A DNA stretch of 64,000 nucleotides from Caulobacter sp. 17J80-11 (GTDB lineage: Bacteria > Pseudomonadota > Alphaproteobacteria > Caulobacterales > Caulobacteraceae), in contig NZ_JACSJI010000013.1 in the NCBI RefSeq assembly GCF_014349105.1, forward strand, positions 43,848-107,847, given 5' to 3'. The notes beneath the pieces are model-generated. The model saw only the letters and a list, made by a program, of their open reading frames with translations. It was not told the DNA's origin and did no database searches. Position 1 is the first letter of the stretch; each line of letters begins with the position of its first letter. A program made the translations under genes and the position numbers. Of this stretch, positions 45,390 through 52,978 are shown piece by piece.

Positions 45390-45911
45390 TCAGATCGTCA
45401 GTTCGGCTTCGCGGCGCAGTCGTGCGCCTTCGCGGAAAACTTCCGCTAGCACGAAGACGACGAGAACCGAAAACCATGCGGTGAGATCGATGCCGCGCCC
45501 CTCCTGGGTGGAGGCGCCCAGCAGCCACGCCAAGGCCACCGGAGAGAGCATGTTGGCGATTTCCAGCGCGGCCAGGCCCGCGCCGATCAGCCGCAGCCGC
45601 GAGAAGTTGTCGGGGTGGAACGGGTCGCCGGCGGTCAGGGTGGCGAACACCCGGCGCAGCTGGCGGACCACGAACAGCAGGATGGCGGTGTAACCGGCCG
45701 CGCCGGCGAAGATCGGGGCGATCTTCAGCGGGGTCAGCTCGACGCCGGCGCCTTCGCCCAGGTCGGCGGTCCACTCACCGGGCAGCGGCACGATCAGCGA
45801 GGCGATGGTGATCAGCAGGAGGCCGCCGATGGCGATCCACAGCACCACGTGGACCACGTCGAGCGCGACTTTCAACAGGCTCGACACCGAGCCGGGACCC
45901 ATGGCCCGCAT
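45390..45911 (-). CDS. DUF2975 membrane protein
   Basis: 173 residues from the ATG at 45911 behind AGGGGGGC. Four transmembrane helices are predicted at about 16-38, 58-76, 103-125 and 135-155, with the DUF2975 loop PFHPDNFSRLRLIG. Function is unknown; the YozG/DUF2975 pair is found in many bacteria and may link a membrane signal to the XRE regulator. A palindrome lies upstream of its start (45967). Confidence 0.85.
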   Translation of the reverse strand: MRAMGPGSVSSLLKVALDVVHVVLWIAIGGLLLITIASLIVPLPGEWTADLGEGAGVELTPLKIAPIFAGAAGYTAILLFVVRQLRRVFATLTAGDPFHPDNFSRLRLIGAGLAALEIANMLSPVALAWLLGASTQEGRGIDLTAWFSVLVVFVLAEVFREGARLRREAELTI

Positions 45912-45966
45912 CCGATACGCCCCCCTGACCGCGTCGGCTACGGCGACCGACACGCCCCTCAAATAG

Positions 45967-46013
45967 CAGAGCCTTCCCGGTTCGAATGCGCTATTCGAAA
46001 CGGGAAGGCTCTG
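45967..46013. repeat. Palindromic element AGAGCCTTCCCG/TTCGAA, copy 1
   Basis: AGAGCCTTCCCG (45968-45979) pairs with CGGGAAGGCTCT (46001-46012). Inside, TTCGAAT and ATTCGAA pair again around GCGCT. One position is mismatched. A second relaxed copy is at 49384. The core TTCGAA dyad in both copies suggests a mobile or regulatory palindrome family. Confidence 0.75.
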
Positions 46014-46100
46014 TGGGCTCCGCCCCCCTGGGAGCCCCTTCAGCCGTCCGCGGCCCGGCCGTGCCGCGGCTCGGCGACAATGCGCCGAATTCCTTCAGGA

Positions 46101-46217
46101 TCAAAACGCTTGCGCCACGATCGAGAAGAAGGCGACCGGCAGGGCGGCCAGCATGGCGGCGATGACGACGGTGCTGCCGAAGCGGTCCATCAGGGTGGTG
46201 GTCGGAAGAGCGGTCAT
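46101..46217 (-). CDS. Small hydrophobic ORF (38 residues)
   Basis: ATG at 46217 with GGAG about 10 bases upstream, ending in TGA at 46101. The translated product MTALPTTTLMDRFGSTVVIA and following AMLAALPVAFFSIVAQAF has one transmembrane helix (about 15-36) and no charged residue inside it. It has the make-up of a small single-pass inner-membrane protein. No homologue is recognised, and it could be unexpressed. It is divergent from rdgB across an AT-rich patch. Confidence 0.5.
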   Translation of the reverse strand: MTALPTTTLMDRFGSTVVIAAMLAALPVAFFSIVAQAF

Positions 46218-46266
46218 GGTCGTGTCTCCGTTGGAAGTCCTGAGCGTGCGAGGCTCGTTGTGCGCT

Positions 46267-46423
46267 GCAACATTAACTGGGTGTCATTTTTCGCACCTGC
46301 AGAACGGTGCAGCTCCGTTCTTGCTGATTATCAATACGGCCATGCCGACTATCGATCAATCAGAATTATCGAAAAACGATATTAAACTTTTGCAATGCAT
46401 TAAACCGACGTAAGGTGAACCCC
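46267..46423. other. AT-rich patch upstream of rdgB
   Basis: About 150 bp with clearly lower GC than the rest of the window, containing runs such as GAATTATCGAAAAACGATAT and ATTAAACTTTTGCAATGC. It includes a 23-codon ORF (46342-46413). The patch may hold the rdgB promoter or be foreign DNA. No inverted repeats or target duplications mark its ends. Confidence 0.6.
46342..46413 (+). CDS. Possible 23-residue ORF in the AT-rich patch
   Basis: ATG 46342 to TAA 46413 ([20 protein letters not shown] plus three residues). It has no clear ribosome site. The pattern [13 protein letters not shown] resembles the first helix of a winged-helix regulator, so it may be a remnant. It could equally be a leader peptide or chance. 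Confidence 0.2.
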   Translation: MPTIDQSELSKNDIKLLQCIKPT

Positions 46424-47029
46424 ATGACCCTGATCCTTCCCCGCGGCGCGCGCCTGGTCGCCGCCACCCACAATCCCGGCAAGGCGAAGGAAATCGCCGC
46501 CCTGCTGGATGGCCGCTTCGACGTGGTGGCGGCCGGCGCCCTGGGCCTGCCGGAGCCCGACGAGACCGAGACCACCTTCGTCGGCAATGCGGTTCTGAAG
46601 GCGCGCAAGGCGGCCGACGCCTCGGGCCTGCCGGCGCTGGCCGACGACTCCGGCCTGTCGGTGCGGGCGCTGGACGGCGCGCCGGGCATCTTCTCGGCGC
46701 GCTGGGCCGGGCCGGCCAAGGACTTCGGCCTGGCCATGCGCAAGGTCGAGGAGCGGCTGGACGAGCAGCACGCCCAGGACCGGTTCGCCTGGTTCACCTG
46801 CGCGCTGGCGGTGGCCTGGCCGGACGGTCCGGTGGTGGCGGTCGAGGGCCGGGTCGAGGGGGCGCTGGTCTTCCCGGGCCGCGGCGAAAAGGGCTTCGGC
46901 TACGACCCGATCTTCCGCCCGGAGGGCTACGACACCACCTTCGGGGAGATGGAGCCGGCGGCCAAGGACGCGATCAGCCATCGCGCCCTCGCCTTCGAAA
47001 AGCTCAAGGCCGCCCTGTTCGCCGACTGA
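46424..47029 (+). CDS. rdgB: Non-canonical purine NTP pyrophosphatase RdgB/HAM1
   Basis: 201 residues from the ATG at 46424 with AAGGTG upstream. It hydrolyses dITP, ITP and XTP to monophosphates, keeping them out of [20 protein letters not shown], the [18 protein letters not shown] helix, [24 protein letters not shown] and [20 protein letters not shown] carry the substrate-binding and metal residues. The start is 10 bp past the small ORF stop in the AT-rich patch. hemW follows 13 bp later, probably in one operon. Confidence 0.97.
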   Translation: MTLILPRGARLVAATHNPGKAKEIAALLDGRFDVVAAGALGLPEPDETETTFVGNAVLKARKAADASGLPALADDSGLSVRALDGAPGIFSARWAGPAKDFGLAMRKVEERLDEQHAQDRFAWFTCALAVAWPDGPVVAVEGRVEGALVFPGRGEKGFGYDPIFRPEGYDTTFGEMEPAAKDAISHRALAFEKLKAALFAD

Positions 47030-47042
47030 CCCGACCGCAGAC

Positions 47043-48185
47043 GTGTCCCCGCTCGCCCTCTACGTCCACTGGCCCTACTGCGCCCGCATCTGCCCGTACT
47101 GCGACTTCAACGTGGTGCGCGCGCGCGGGCGGGAGGCGGAGGCGCAGGCCCTGGCCGACGCTCTCGTTCAGGACCTGCGGACCCAGGCCGCTCGCCTGGG
47201 CCCGCGGCGCCTCGGCTCGGTGTTCTTCGGCGGCGGCACGCCCTCTCTGATGGACCCTGCCTGGGCGGCGCGGATCGTGGACGAGGCCAGGGGCCTGTTC
47301 GAGACTGGGCCGGACCTGGAGATCACGCTGGAGGCCAACCCCACCGACGCCGAGGCCGAGCGCTTCCGTGGCTTCGCCGAAGCCGGCGTGCAGCGCCTGT
47401 CGCTGGGCCTGCAGTCGCTGGACGACGAGGCCCTGAAGTTCCTGGGGCGCAACCACGACGCGGCCGAGGCGCGCCGGGCGGCGCTGGCCGCGCGCGAGGC
47501 TTTCCCGAGGCTGTCGATCGACATGATCTACGCCCGCCCCGGCCAGGGCGCGGCCGACTGGACGCGCGAACTGGAGGCGGCGCTGGACCTCGGTCCCGAG
47601 CACGTCTCGCCCTACCAGCTGACCATCGAGGCCGGCACCGCCTTCGACCGGGCCGTGGCGCGCGGCCGCTTCGCCCCGCCGGTGGAGGACGCCGCCGCCG
47701 AGCTGTTCGAAACGGCGCAGAGCGTGCTGGAGGGCGCGGGCTTCGAGGCCTACGAAGTGTCCAATCACGCGCGCGGCCCGGCGGCTCGATCGGCCCACAA
47801 CCTGGCGATCTGGCGGGGCGCCGAATACCTGGGCGTCGGCCCCGGCGCGCACGGGCGCGTGGTGTTGGACGGCGCGCGCACCGCCACCCGCGGCGCGCCG
47901 GCGATCGGCGACTTCCTTAAGCGCGTCGAGGCAAACGGCGCGGGCCTGGACACCGCCGACGCGCTTTCGCCGGCGGAGGCCGCCGAGGAGCGCGTGATGC
48001 TGGGCCTGCGCATCGACGAGGGCGTGGCTTGGAGCGACCTCTCGGCCCTGCCGTTGACGCCCGACAGCGAACCGGTGCGCGACCTGCAAGGCCACGGCCT
48101 GCTGGCCCCCGGCGGCGAGCGCCTGGCCGCCACCCGGGCCGGCCGTCTGGTGCTGGACGGCGTGCTGCGGGCGCTGTTGACGTAA
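47043..48185 (+). CDS. hemW: Radical SAM heme chaperone HemW
   Basis: 380 residues from the GTG at 47043. The radical-SAM cluster motif C13-ARI-C17-PY-C20 is intact, with the extra Cys-free region typical of HemW, and YVHWPYCARICPYCDFN is the classical signature formerly annotated as oxygen-independent coproporphyrinogen III oxidase-like. GTPSLMDPAW, EANPTDAE and DMIYARPGQ follow. HemW binds heme and inserts it into respiratory proteins. rdgB-hemW is a common alphaproteobacterial pair. Confidence 0.92.
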   Translation: MSPLALYVHWPYCARICPYCDFNVVRARGREAEAQALADALVQDLRTQAARLGPRRLGSVFFGGGTPSLMDPAWAARIVDEARGLFETGPDLEITLEANPTDAEAERFRGFAEAGVQRLSLGLQSLDDEALKFLGRNHDAAEARRAALAAREAFPRLSIDMIYARPGQGAADWTRELEAALDLGPEHVSPYQLTIEAGTAFDRAVARGRFAPPVEDAAAELFETAQSVLEGAGFEAYEVSNHARGPAARSAHNLAIWRGAEYLGVGPGAHGRVVLDGARTATRGAPAIGDFLKRVEANGAGLDTADALSPAEAAEERVMLGLRIDEGVAWSDLSALPLTPDSEPVRDLQGHGLLAPGGERLAATRAGRLVLDGVLRALLT

Positions 48186-48221
48186 AGATCCTCCCCCAGC
48201 GCTGACGCTCGAGGGAGATCT
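48186..48221. terminator. Hairpin in convergent gap after hemW
   Basis: AGATC-C-TCCC pairs with GGGA-GATCT, with an inner AGCG/CGCT pair. It lies just past the hemW stop codon and before the convergent SDR gene, a probable bidirectional terminator without a T-run. Confidence 0.55.
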
Positions 48222-48230
48222 GCCCGCCCG

Positions 48231-49013
48231 CTACTGCGCCGACATGCCCCCGTCGACCTTCAGTTCGATGCCGGTGACGAACCGGCTCTCGTCCGACGCC
48301 AGGTAAAGCACCGCATAGGCCACGTCGTCGGGATCGCCGACCCGGCCCAGCGGGATGCCGCGCGAGAGTTTCTGGTGCGCGACCCCCTCGTCGCCGCCGG
48401 CCATGGCGATGAACGGGTCCAGGATCGGGGTCTTGATGAAGGCCGGGTGCACCGAGTTGCAGCGCACGTCGATCCCCTGCTTGGCGCACTCCAGGGCGAT
48501 GGTCTTGGACACCAGCCAGGCGCCCGCCTTGGCGGCGTTGTAGGCGCCCATGCCGGGCGCGGCCAGCAGGCCGGCGATGGAGGAGATCACCACGATGGCG
48601 CCCGGCTGGTTCTGGCGCAGGTGCTTCATGGCGTGCTTGGTGCCGAGGAACACCGAGTCGGTGTTGACCGCGATCACCTTGCGCCAGTTCTCCAGCTCAC
48701 AGGTTTCGATCGGCGACAGGGTCCCGCCGACGCCGGCGTTGTGCACCAGCACCGACAGCCCGCCCATGTCCGCCGCCGCCCGGTCGACCACCTCGGCCCA
48801 CTGGGCCTCGTCGGTGACGTCGTGGGTGTAGGCGAAGGCCGTGCCCGGCCGTTCGGCGTTGATCGAGGCGGCCAGCGCCTCGGCCCGCGTGCCGTCGATG
48901 TCGGTCAGGGCCAGCTTGGCGCCCTCGCGCGCCATCATGCGCGCCATCGCTTCGCCCAAGCCCCCGGCCGCGCCGGTGATCAGGGCCTTCTTGCCGTCGA
49001 CACGTCCGGCCAT
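48231..49013 (-). CDS. Short-chain dehydrogenase/reductase
   Basis: 260 residues. NAD(P) motif TGAAGGLG at 13-20, HNAGVGG, catalytic S144/S145, Y158 and K162 (YNAAK). The C-terminal VTGIELKVDGGMSAQ is the usual SDR end. It belongs to the 3-oxoacyl-ACP reductase-like or hydroxysteroid-type classical SDRs; no specific substrate can be assigned. It begins 4 bp after the stop of the pterin dehydratase gene, so the two are probably co-transcribed. Confidence 0.85.
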   Translation of the reverse strand: MAGRVDGKKALITGAAGGLGEAMARMMAREGAKLALTDIDGTRAEALAASINAERPGTAFAYTHDVTDEAQWAEVVDRAAADMGGLSVLVHNAGVGGTLSPIETCELENWRKVIAVNTDSVFLGTKHAMKHLRQNQPGAIVVISSIAGLLAAPGMGAYNAAKAGAWLVSKTIALECAKQGIDVRCNSVHPAFIKTPILDPFIAMAGGDEGVAHQKLSRGIPLGRVGDPDDVAYAVLYLASDESRFVTGIELKVDGGMSAQ

Positions 49014-49017
49014 GAGC

Positions 49018-49317
49018 TCAGGCCTCCAGGCCGGCGGCGGCTTCGTCCATGAAGCGGGCCATCTTCAGGTCGAGCCCGGTGACGCCGTCGGCGTCGTGGG
49101 TGGTCAGCAGCACCTCGACCCGGTTGTAGACGTTCGACCACTCCGGGTGGTGGTCCATCTTGTCGGCCAGCAGGGCGACGCGGGTCATGAACCCGAAGGC
49201 CTGGTTGAAATCCTTGAAGGCGAAGCGCCGGAAGATCGCGTCGCGCGGCCCGTCCGCCTTGGTCCAGCCGGAAAGCTCGGCCAGCGCCGCGTCGGCGCCG
49301 ATGCGGGGTCGGGACAT
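49018..49317 (-). CDS. 4a-hydroxytetrahydrobiopterin dehydratase
   Basis: 99 residues. It dehydrates the 4a-carbinolamine to quinonoid dihydropterin in pterin recycling for aromatic hydroxylases. The signature [27 protein letters not shown] holds the conserved HHPE and the T-H-D of the active site. No phenylalanine hydroxylase gene is adjacent in the window. It is followed by the SDR gene after 4 bp. Confidence 0.93.
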   Translation of the reverse strand: MSRPRIGADAALAELSGWTKADGPRDAIFRRFAFKDFNQAFGFMTRVALLADKMDHHPEWSNVYNRVEVLLTTHDADGVTGLDLKMARFMDEAAAGLEA

Positions 49318-49383
49318 GGAAACGCTCCTCGTCGATCAGGGCGCGCAAGCTAGGCGCTAGGCGCAGGCGCGGGCAAGGCGCCC

Positions 49384-49435
49384 TAGAGCCTTCCCGTTTC
49401 GAATGGGACCATTCGAAACGGATCAGAAGGCTCTA
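49384..49435. repeat. Palindromic element AGAGCCTTC/TTCGAA, copy 2
   Basis: Outer arms TAGAGCCTTC (49384-49393) and GAAGGCTCTA (49426-49435) pair perfectly. The inner arms CCGTTTCGAATGG and CCATTCGAAACGG (49394-49421) pair perfectly around GA. It shares AGAGCCTTCCCG and the TTCGAA dyad with copy 1 at 45967. It lies upstream of the pterin dehydratase gene. Confidence 0.75.
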
Positions 49436-49449
49436 GATTCATGACTTCA

Positions 49450-49497
49450 GAGCGCGATGGCCGCCGAAACCGGTATCCACTTTCGGCTATCGCGCTC
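49450..49497. repeat. Inverted repeat with CCGGTATCCAC core
   Basis: GAGCGCGAT (49450-49458) pairs with ATCGCGCTC (49489-49497), and GCCGAAA with TTTCGGC inside, leaving CCGGTATCCAC in the loop. It resembles the alphaproteobacterial intergenic repeat that contains 'AAAGTGGATACCGGTTT'. It directly follows copy 2 and ends 5 bp before the stop of the FAD protein gene. Confidence 0.65.
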
Positions 49498-49502
49498 GGC
49501 CG

Positions 49503-50849
49503 TCAGCCTTCGACCGGTACGGGGGGGACGACCATCAGATCGGCGAGGGCCGCGGCCTGGGTGCGGATGTCCGGCACCGCGACGATCTCCCAGAAGGCCG
49601 CGCGGGTCAGCGGGCCTACGGCGTAGAGGCCAGGCGTCGGGCGGCCGGCGGCGTCCAGGGGGCGGCCGTTCAGGTCGACGTCGAAGCCGGTCTTCAGCCG
49701 GTCGGACCGCACCAGGCCTGCGGCCAGCAGGGCGTCGACCAGCGGGTCGCGAGCGCGGGTCAGGTCGAAGGCCGGGCCGGTGCAGTTGACCATAAGGTCG
49801 ACGCTGGAGCGGCGCAGGTCGTGCTCGCCGCGCGGGCGCCACTCGACCGTCAGGCGACATTCGCCGGCCGAGACCTTGGCCAGCCGCCCGGCCGCGACCT
49901 CTAGGCGTCCGGCCGCGAGCAGCTCCTCGACATGAGCGGCGACCTCCGGGGCCAGCCGGTGGCGGTGCACGTCCCACCAGGGGCGCAGGTGGCGCAGGAA
50001 GCGGCTGCGCTCGGTCTCGCTCAGCCTGGTCCACAGGGCCTGAACGTGCGGGCGCAACTCGTCCATCAGCTCGCCCCACGGCCGCTCGGCCGCGCGGCGG
50101 CGGAAGTCGCGCAGGGCGGCGGACAGGCGCGCCTGGGGCGGCGGGGGCGCGTGTACATGGATCTGGCGGGCGTCGTGCGAGTGGGGCAACAGGCCGTGAC
50201 GAGACACGGCCAGCGCATGGCCGCGCCATCCCGACCGCTCCAGCTTCAGCAGCACGTCGACCATGGTCAGGCCGGCCCCGACCAGCAGCACGTCCGTGTC
50301 GGGCGCGAGGCCGTCCAGCGCGCCGGGCGCCCAGGGATCGGCGACATAGGCCGGGGTCGTGGAGTCGAGCCCTTCGACCTCCGGGGTCAGCGGCGCGAAG
50401 TTGCCCAGCGCGAGCGCCACCGCGTCGGCGGCCAGCGCCGTGCCGTCGGCCAGGGCGAGGGTCCAGCCGCCGGCGTCGCGGCTAAGGTTTACGACCTCGG
50501 CCTCGACGCGCGTCAGCCGGGCCGGCGCCTCGCGCTCGGCCTCGGCCAGCCAGTCGGCGACGTAACGGCCGTATTCGCGGCGCTGGATGAAGCGGTCGGG
50601 GTCGGCGTCGCGGCCGGTCTCGGCGAGCCAGCGGGTGAAGTGGTCGGGGTGGTCGCGCAGCGCGCTCATCCGCTCGGCGCGGACGTTCAGCACGTGGGCG
50701 TCGCAATCGGTGGAATAGGCCAGGCCCTGGCCGAACCGGCCGGAGCGCTCGATCAGCACCACTTCGCATTCGGGACGACGCTGCAGCAGCTGGACGGCGA
50801 GCGCCGTCCCGCTGAAGCCGCCGCCCACGATGGCGATGCGTGGCGCCAT
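49503..50849 (-). CDS. FAD/NAD(P)-binding protein (FAD-NAD(P)-binding PF13454-like)
   Basis: 448 residues from the ATG at 50849, with GAGAGGGGC upstream; a longer frame to 50981 adds basic residues and runs into the tRNA-Arg gene. The N-terminus IAIVGGGFSGTALA (G9-G14) is a Rossmann FAD site. The middle DVLLVGAGLTMVDVLLKLERSGWRGHALAVSRHG is a second dinucleotide fold, and the C-terminal NCTGPAFDLTR... LYAVGPLTRAAFWEIVAVPDIR ends the family. It resembles the hydroxyacylglutathione-hydrolase-linked or siderophore N-oxygenase-like group. The substrate is unknown. Confidence 0.8.
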   Translation of the reverse strand: MAPRIAIVGGGFSGTALAVQLLQRRPECEVVLIERSGRFGQGLAYSTDCDAHVLNVRAERMSALRDHPDHFTRWLAETGRDADPDRFIQRREYGRYVADWLAEAEREAPARLTRVEAEVVNLSRDAGGWTLALADGTALAADAVALALGNFAPLTPEVEGLDSTTPAYVADPWAPGALDGLAPDTDVLLVGAGLTMVDVLLKLERSGWRGHALAVSRHGLLPHSHDARQIHVHAPPPPQARLSAALRDFRRRAAERPWGELMDELRPHVQALWTRLSETERSRFLRHLRPWWDVHRHRLAPEVAAHVEELLAAGRLEVAAGRLAKVSAGECRLTVEWRPRGEHDLRRSSVDLMVNCTGPAFDLTRARDPLVDALLAAGLVRSDRLKTGFDVDLNGRPLDAAGRPTPGLYAVGPLTRAAFWEIVAVPDIRTQAAALADLMVVPPVPVEG

Positions 50850-50966
50850 ATCCGCCCCTCTCAAAGTGTGGGCCCGTTTCCGCCGCTTAAGCGCGGTCCA
50901 GGCCTCGCCCTTTCGCGTTTTCAGGGCTGGCCGAAAGACGTCGCCGGGCCTTGGACCGGCGGTAAA

Positions 50967-51043
50967 TGGCGCACCCGACACGATTCGAACGTGTGACCTT
51001 TGCCTTCGGAGGGCAACGCTCTATCCAGCTGAGCTACGGGTGC
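50967..51043 (-). tRNA. tRNA-Arg (anticodon CCG)
   Basis: 77 nt with encoded CCA. The acceptor stem is GCACCCG/CGGGTGC, the D arm AGCTCAGCTGGATAGAGC, the anticodon stem TTGCC/GGCAA around CTCCGAA, and the T loop TTCGAAT. It decodes CGG, a codon that is frequent in this GC-rich DNA. Confidence 0.97.
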
Positions 51044-51085
51044 GTCTTTCGGGAGCGGGACCTCTAACGGAAACCGCGCCGAAGC

Positions 51086-52048
51086 TCAATCCTTCGTCGG
51101 GTCGCCGGCGTTCGGGTCGCCGTAGGTCAGGGCCAGGAACACGTCCTCCAGGTCCGGGTCCTCGGTGGCCAGGTCCTTGATGTGCAGGCCCGAGGCGCGC
51201 ACCGCCGACAGCACCTGCTCCACGCTGGACTGGCCGGTGCGGTAGGTGACCGAGAAGGCCCCGCCGGAGCGCAGCTTGGTCTCGAACCCCTGCAGGGACG
51301 GCGCGACGCCCAGCGGCTCGGCCGGGGTGATCACCACGTTGCGGGTGTCCATGCGCTGCAGCAACTGGCCGGTGGGCTCGCAGGCCACCACCTCGCCGCG
51401 GTTGATGATGGCGATGGTGTCGCAGAGCTCCTGCGCTTCCTCGAGGTAGTGGGTGGTCAGGACGATGGTGACGCCCTCGGCGTTCAGCTTGCGCACGTAG
51501 GTCCAGAGCTGGCGGCGCAGCTCGACGTCGACGCCCGCGGTCGGCTCGTCGAGGATCAGCACGGGGGGCTGGTGCACCAGGGCTTTGGCGACCATCAGGC
51601 GCCGCTTCATGCCGCCCGACAGCTGGCGCACGTAGGCGTTGGCCTTGTCCGACAAGCCCAGCGCCTCGAGCAGCTCGCCTGTGCGACGCTCGTTCTTCGG
51701 CACGCCGTAGAGGCCGGCCTGGACCTCCAGCGATTCCTTCGGGGTGAAGAACACGTCGGCGGCCAGCTCCTGCGGCACCACGCCCAGGGCCGCGCGGGCG
51801 TCGCGCGGGCGCTCGTCGATGTCGCGGCCCCAGATCTTCACCGAGCCCGAGGTCTTGCGGGTCAGACCGGCGAGAACGTTGATCAAGGTGGATTTGCCGG
51901 CGCCGTTGGGGCCCAGCAGGCCGAACATGGAGCCCCGGCGCACGACCAGGTCCACGCCCTTCAGGGCCTTCTTCTCCGGCGTGGTCTTGCCGGCCGGGTA
52001 GGTCTTCACCAGGCCGGAGATGTCCAGCGCGTGTTCGGGCAGGTCCAT
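51086..52048 (-). CDS. ABC transporter ATP-binding protein (drug/polysaccharide export type)
   Basis: 320 residues from the ATG at 52048. Walker A is GPNGAGKS (46-53), the signature is LSGGM (143-147), Walker B LILDEP (164-169) and the H-loop THYLEE. The ~85-residue C-terminal extension resembles the CcmA/DrrA-like exporters. No permease gene is adjacent on either side, so it must pair with a membrane protein elsewhere. The next genes on the plus strand are unrelated. Confidence 0.9.
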   Translation of the reverse strand: MDLPEHALDISGLVKTYPAGKTTPEKKALKGVDLVVRRGSMFGLLGPNGAGKSTLINVLAGLTRKTSGSVKIWGRDIDERPRDARAALGVVPQELAADVFFTPKESLEVQAGLYGVPKNERRTGELLEALGLSDKANAYVRQLSGGMKRRLMVAKALVHQPPVLILDEPTAGVDVELRRQLWTYVRKLNAEGVTIVLTTHYLEEAQELCDTIAIINRGEVVACEPTGQLLQRMDTRNVVITPAEPLGVAPSLQGFETKLRSGGAFSVTYRTGQSSVEQVLSAVRASGLHIKDLATEDPDLEDVFLALTYGDPNAGDPTKD

Positions 52049-52170
52049 GGGGCGATCCAGCTCTAAGCGAACCGCCCTGACGGGGCTCGCCGAAATTGAC
52101 GCGAAACGAAGCGGCGCATAGGTATGCCGCCCGATGCGCCGCGCCAAGACCGCGGCCGTGAGAGTGTCCC

Positions 52171-52404
52171 ATGTCGCAAGATCCGACCCTGTCCGCTCCT
52201 CCCGAAGAGATCGTGGTGCGCGCCAAGCGCGTCGCCTGCGACGGCGGCGGCGGCCCGCTGGGCCATCCGCTGGTCTACATGGACATGGGCGAAGACGACT
52301 TCGTCGAGTGCGGCTACTGCGACCGCCGCTTCGTGCTGGCGCACGACGAAGGTCACGGCGACTACCACAGCCCCGCGCCGCGCGGCTCGGGCGACGGTCA
52401 CTGA
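52171..52404 (+). CDS. zf-CHCC zinc-finger protein
   Basis: 77 residues. The zinc ligands C23, H32, C47 and C50 (VACDGGGGPLGHPLVYMDM, then ECGYCDRRF) match the NDUFS6-like zinc-finger family of complex I accessory proteins. In alphaproteobacteria these stand-alone homologues are commonly found but their role in complex I is uncertain. It is followed after 2 bp by the glyoxalase gene, so the two are co-transcribed. Confidence 0.9.
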   Translation: MSQDPTLSAPPEEIVVRAKRVACDGGGGPLGHPLVYMDMGEDDFVECGYCDRRFVLAHDEGHGDYHSPAPRGSGDGH

Positions 52405-52406
52405 GC

Positions 52407-52856
52407 ATGCGCTACCTTCACACCATGGTGCGCGTGCGCGACCTGGACGCGGCGCTGGATTTCTGGTGCGCCAAGCTCGGCCTGGTCGAGGTGAAGCGCG
52501 ACGAGTACCCGCAAGGCCGGTTCACCCTGGTGTTCCTGGCCGCGCCTGAGGACGCCGGGGGCGCCCAGGTCGGCGGCCAGCGCGGCGCGCCGCTGGTCGA
52601 GCTGACCTACAACTGGGACACCGAGGAGTATGCGGGCGGCCGCAACTTCGGCCACCTGGCCTTCGAGGTCGACGACGTCTACGCCGCCTGCCAACGGCTG
52701 ATGGACGGCGGCGTGGTGATCAACCGCCCGCCCCGCGACGGCAACATGGCCTTCGTCCGCTCGCCGGACGGCATCTCGGTGGAGCTGCTGCAGAAGGGGC
52801 CGCGCAAGGCGCCGGCCGAACCCTGGGCGTCGATGCCCAACGTCGGGGCCTGGTAA
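52407..52856 (+). CDS. VOC-family lactoylglutathione lyase (glyoxalase I)
   Basis: 149 residues. It isomerises the hemithioacetal of methylglyoxal and glutathione. The two beta-alpha-beta-beta-beta halves provide metal ligands H5, E65, H83 and E126 (MRYLHTMVRV..., VELTYNWDT, FGHLAFEVDD, SPDGISVELLQ). The length and motifs match GloA. A small hairpin follows the stop codon. It is convergent with no gene; cenR starts 122 bp later on the same strand. Confidence 0.92.
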   Translation: MRYLHTMVRVRDLDAALDFWCAKLGLVEVKRDEYPQGRFTLVFLAAPEDAGGAQVGGQRGAPLVELTYNWDTEEYAGGRNFGHLAFEVDDVYAACQRLMDGGVVINRPPRDGNMAFVRSPDGISVELLQKGPRKAPAEPWASMPNVGAW

Positions 52857-52887
52857 AAGCTCTTCACGACTTGTTTCAGGCCGATCA

Positions 52888-52913
52888 CGCCCTACCTCGG
52901 TCAAGGTAGGGCG
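52888..52913 (+). terminator. Hairpin downstream of the glyoxalase gene
   Basis: CGCCCTACCT and AGGTAGGGCG form a perfect 10-bp stem with a CGGTCA loop, 31 bp past the stop codon and 65 bp before cenR. The T-run is missing, so it may be an operator as well as a terminator. Confidence 0.55.
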
Positions 52914-52978
52914 GCGCGTGCGTCGTCTCGTCCCCGAAACGGCGTTCGATCCTTTGACGCGGTCGGACGGAGCGGTGC

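Noticed and set aside
46267..46423. Insertion sequence or genomic-island border
   Set aside because: No transposase or integrase fragment, terminal repeats or tRNA attachment site; only the composition is unusual.
50967..51043. tRNA-Arg as an integration site
   Set aside because: No integrase, no repeat of the tRNA 3' end, and ordinary core genes on both sides.
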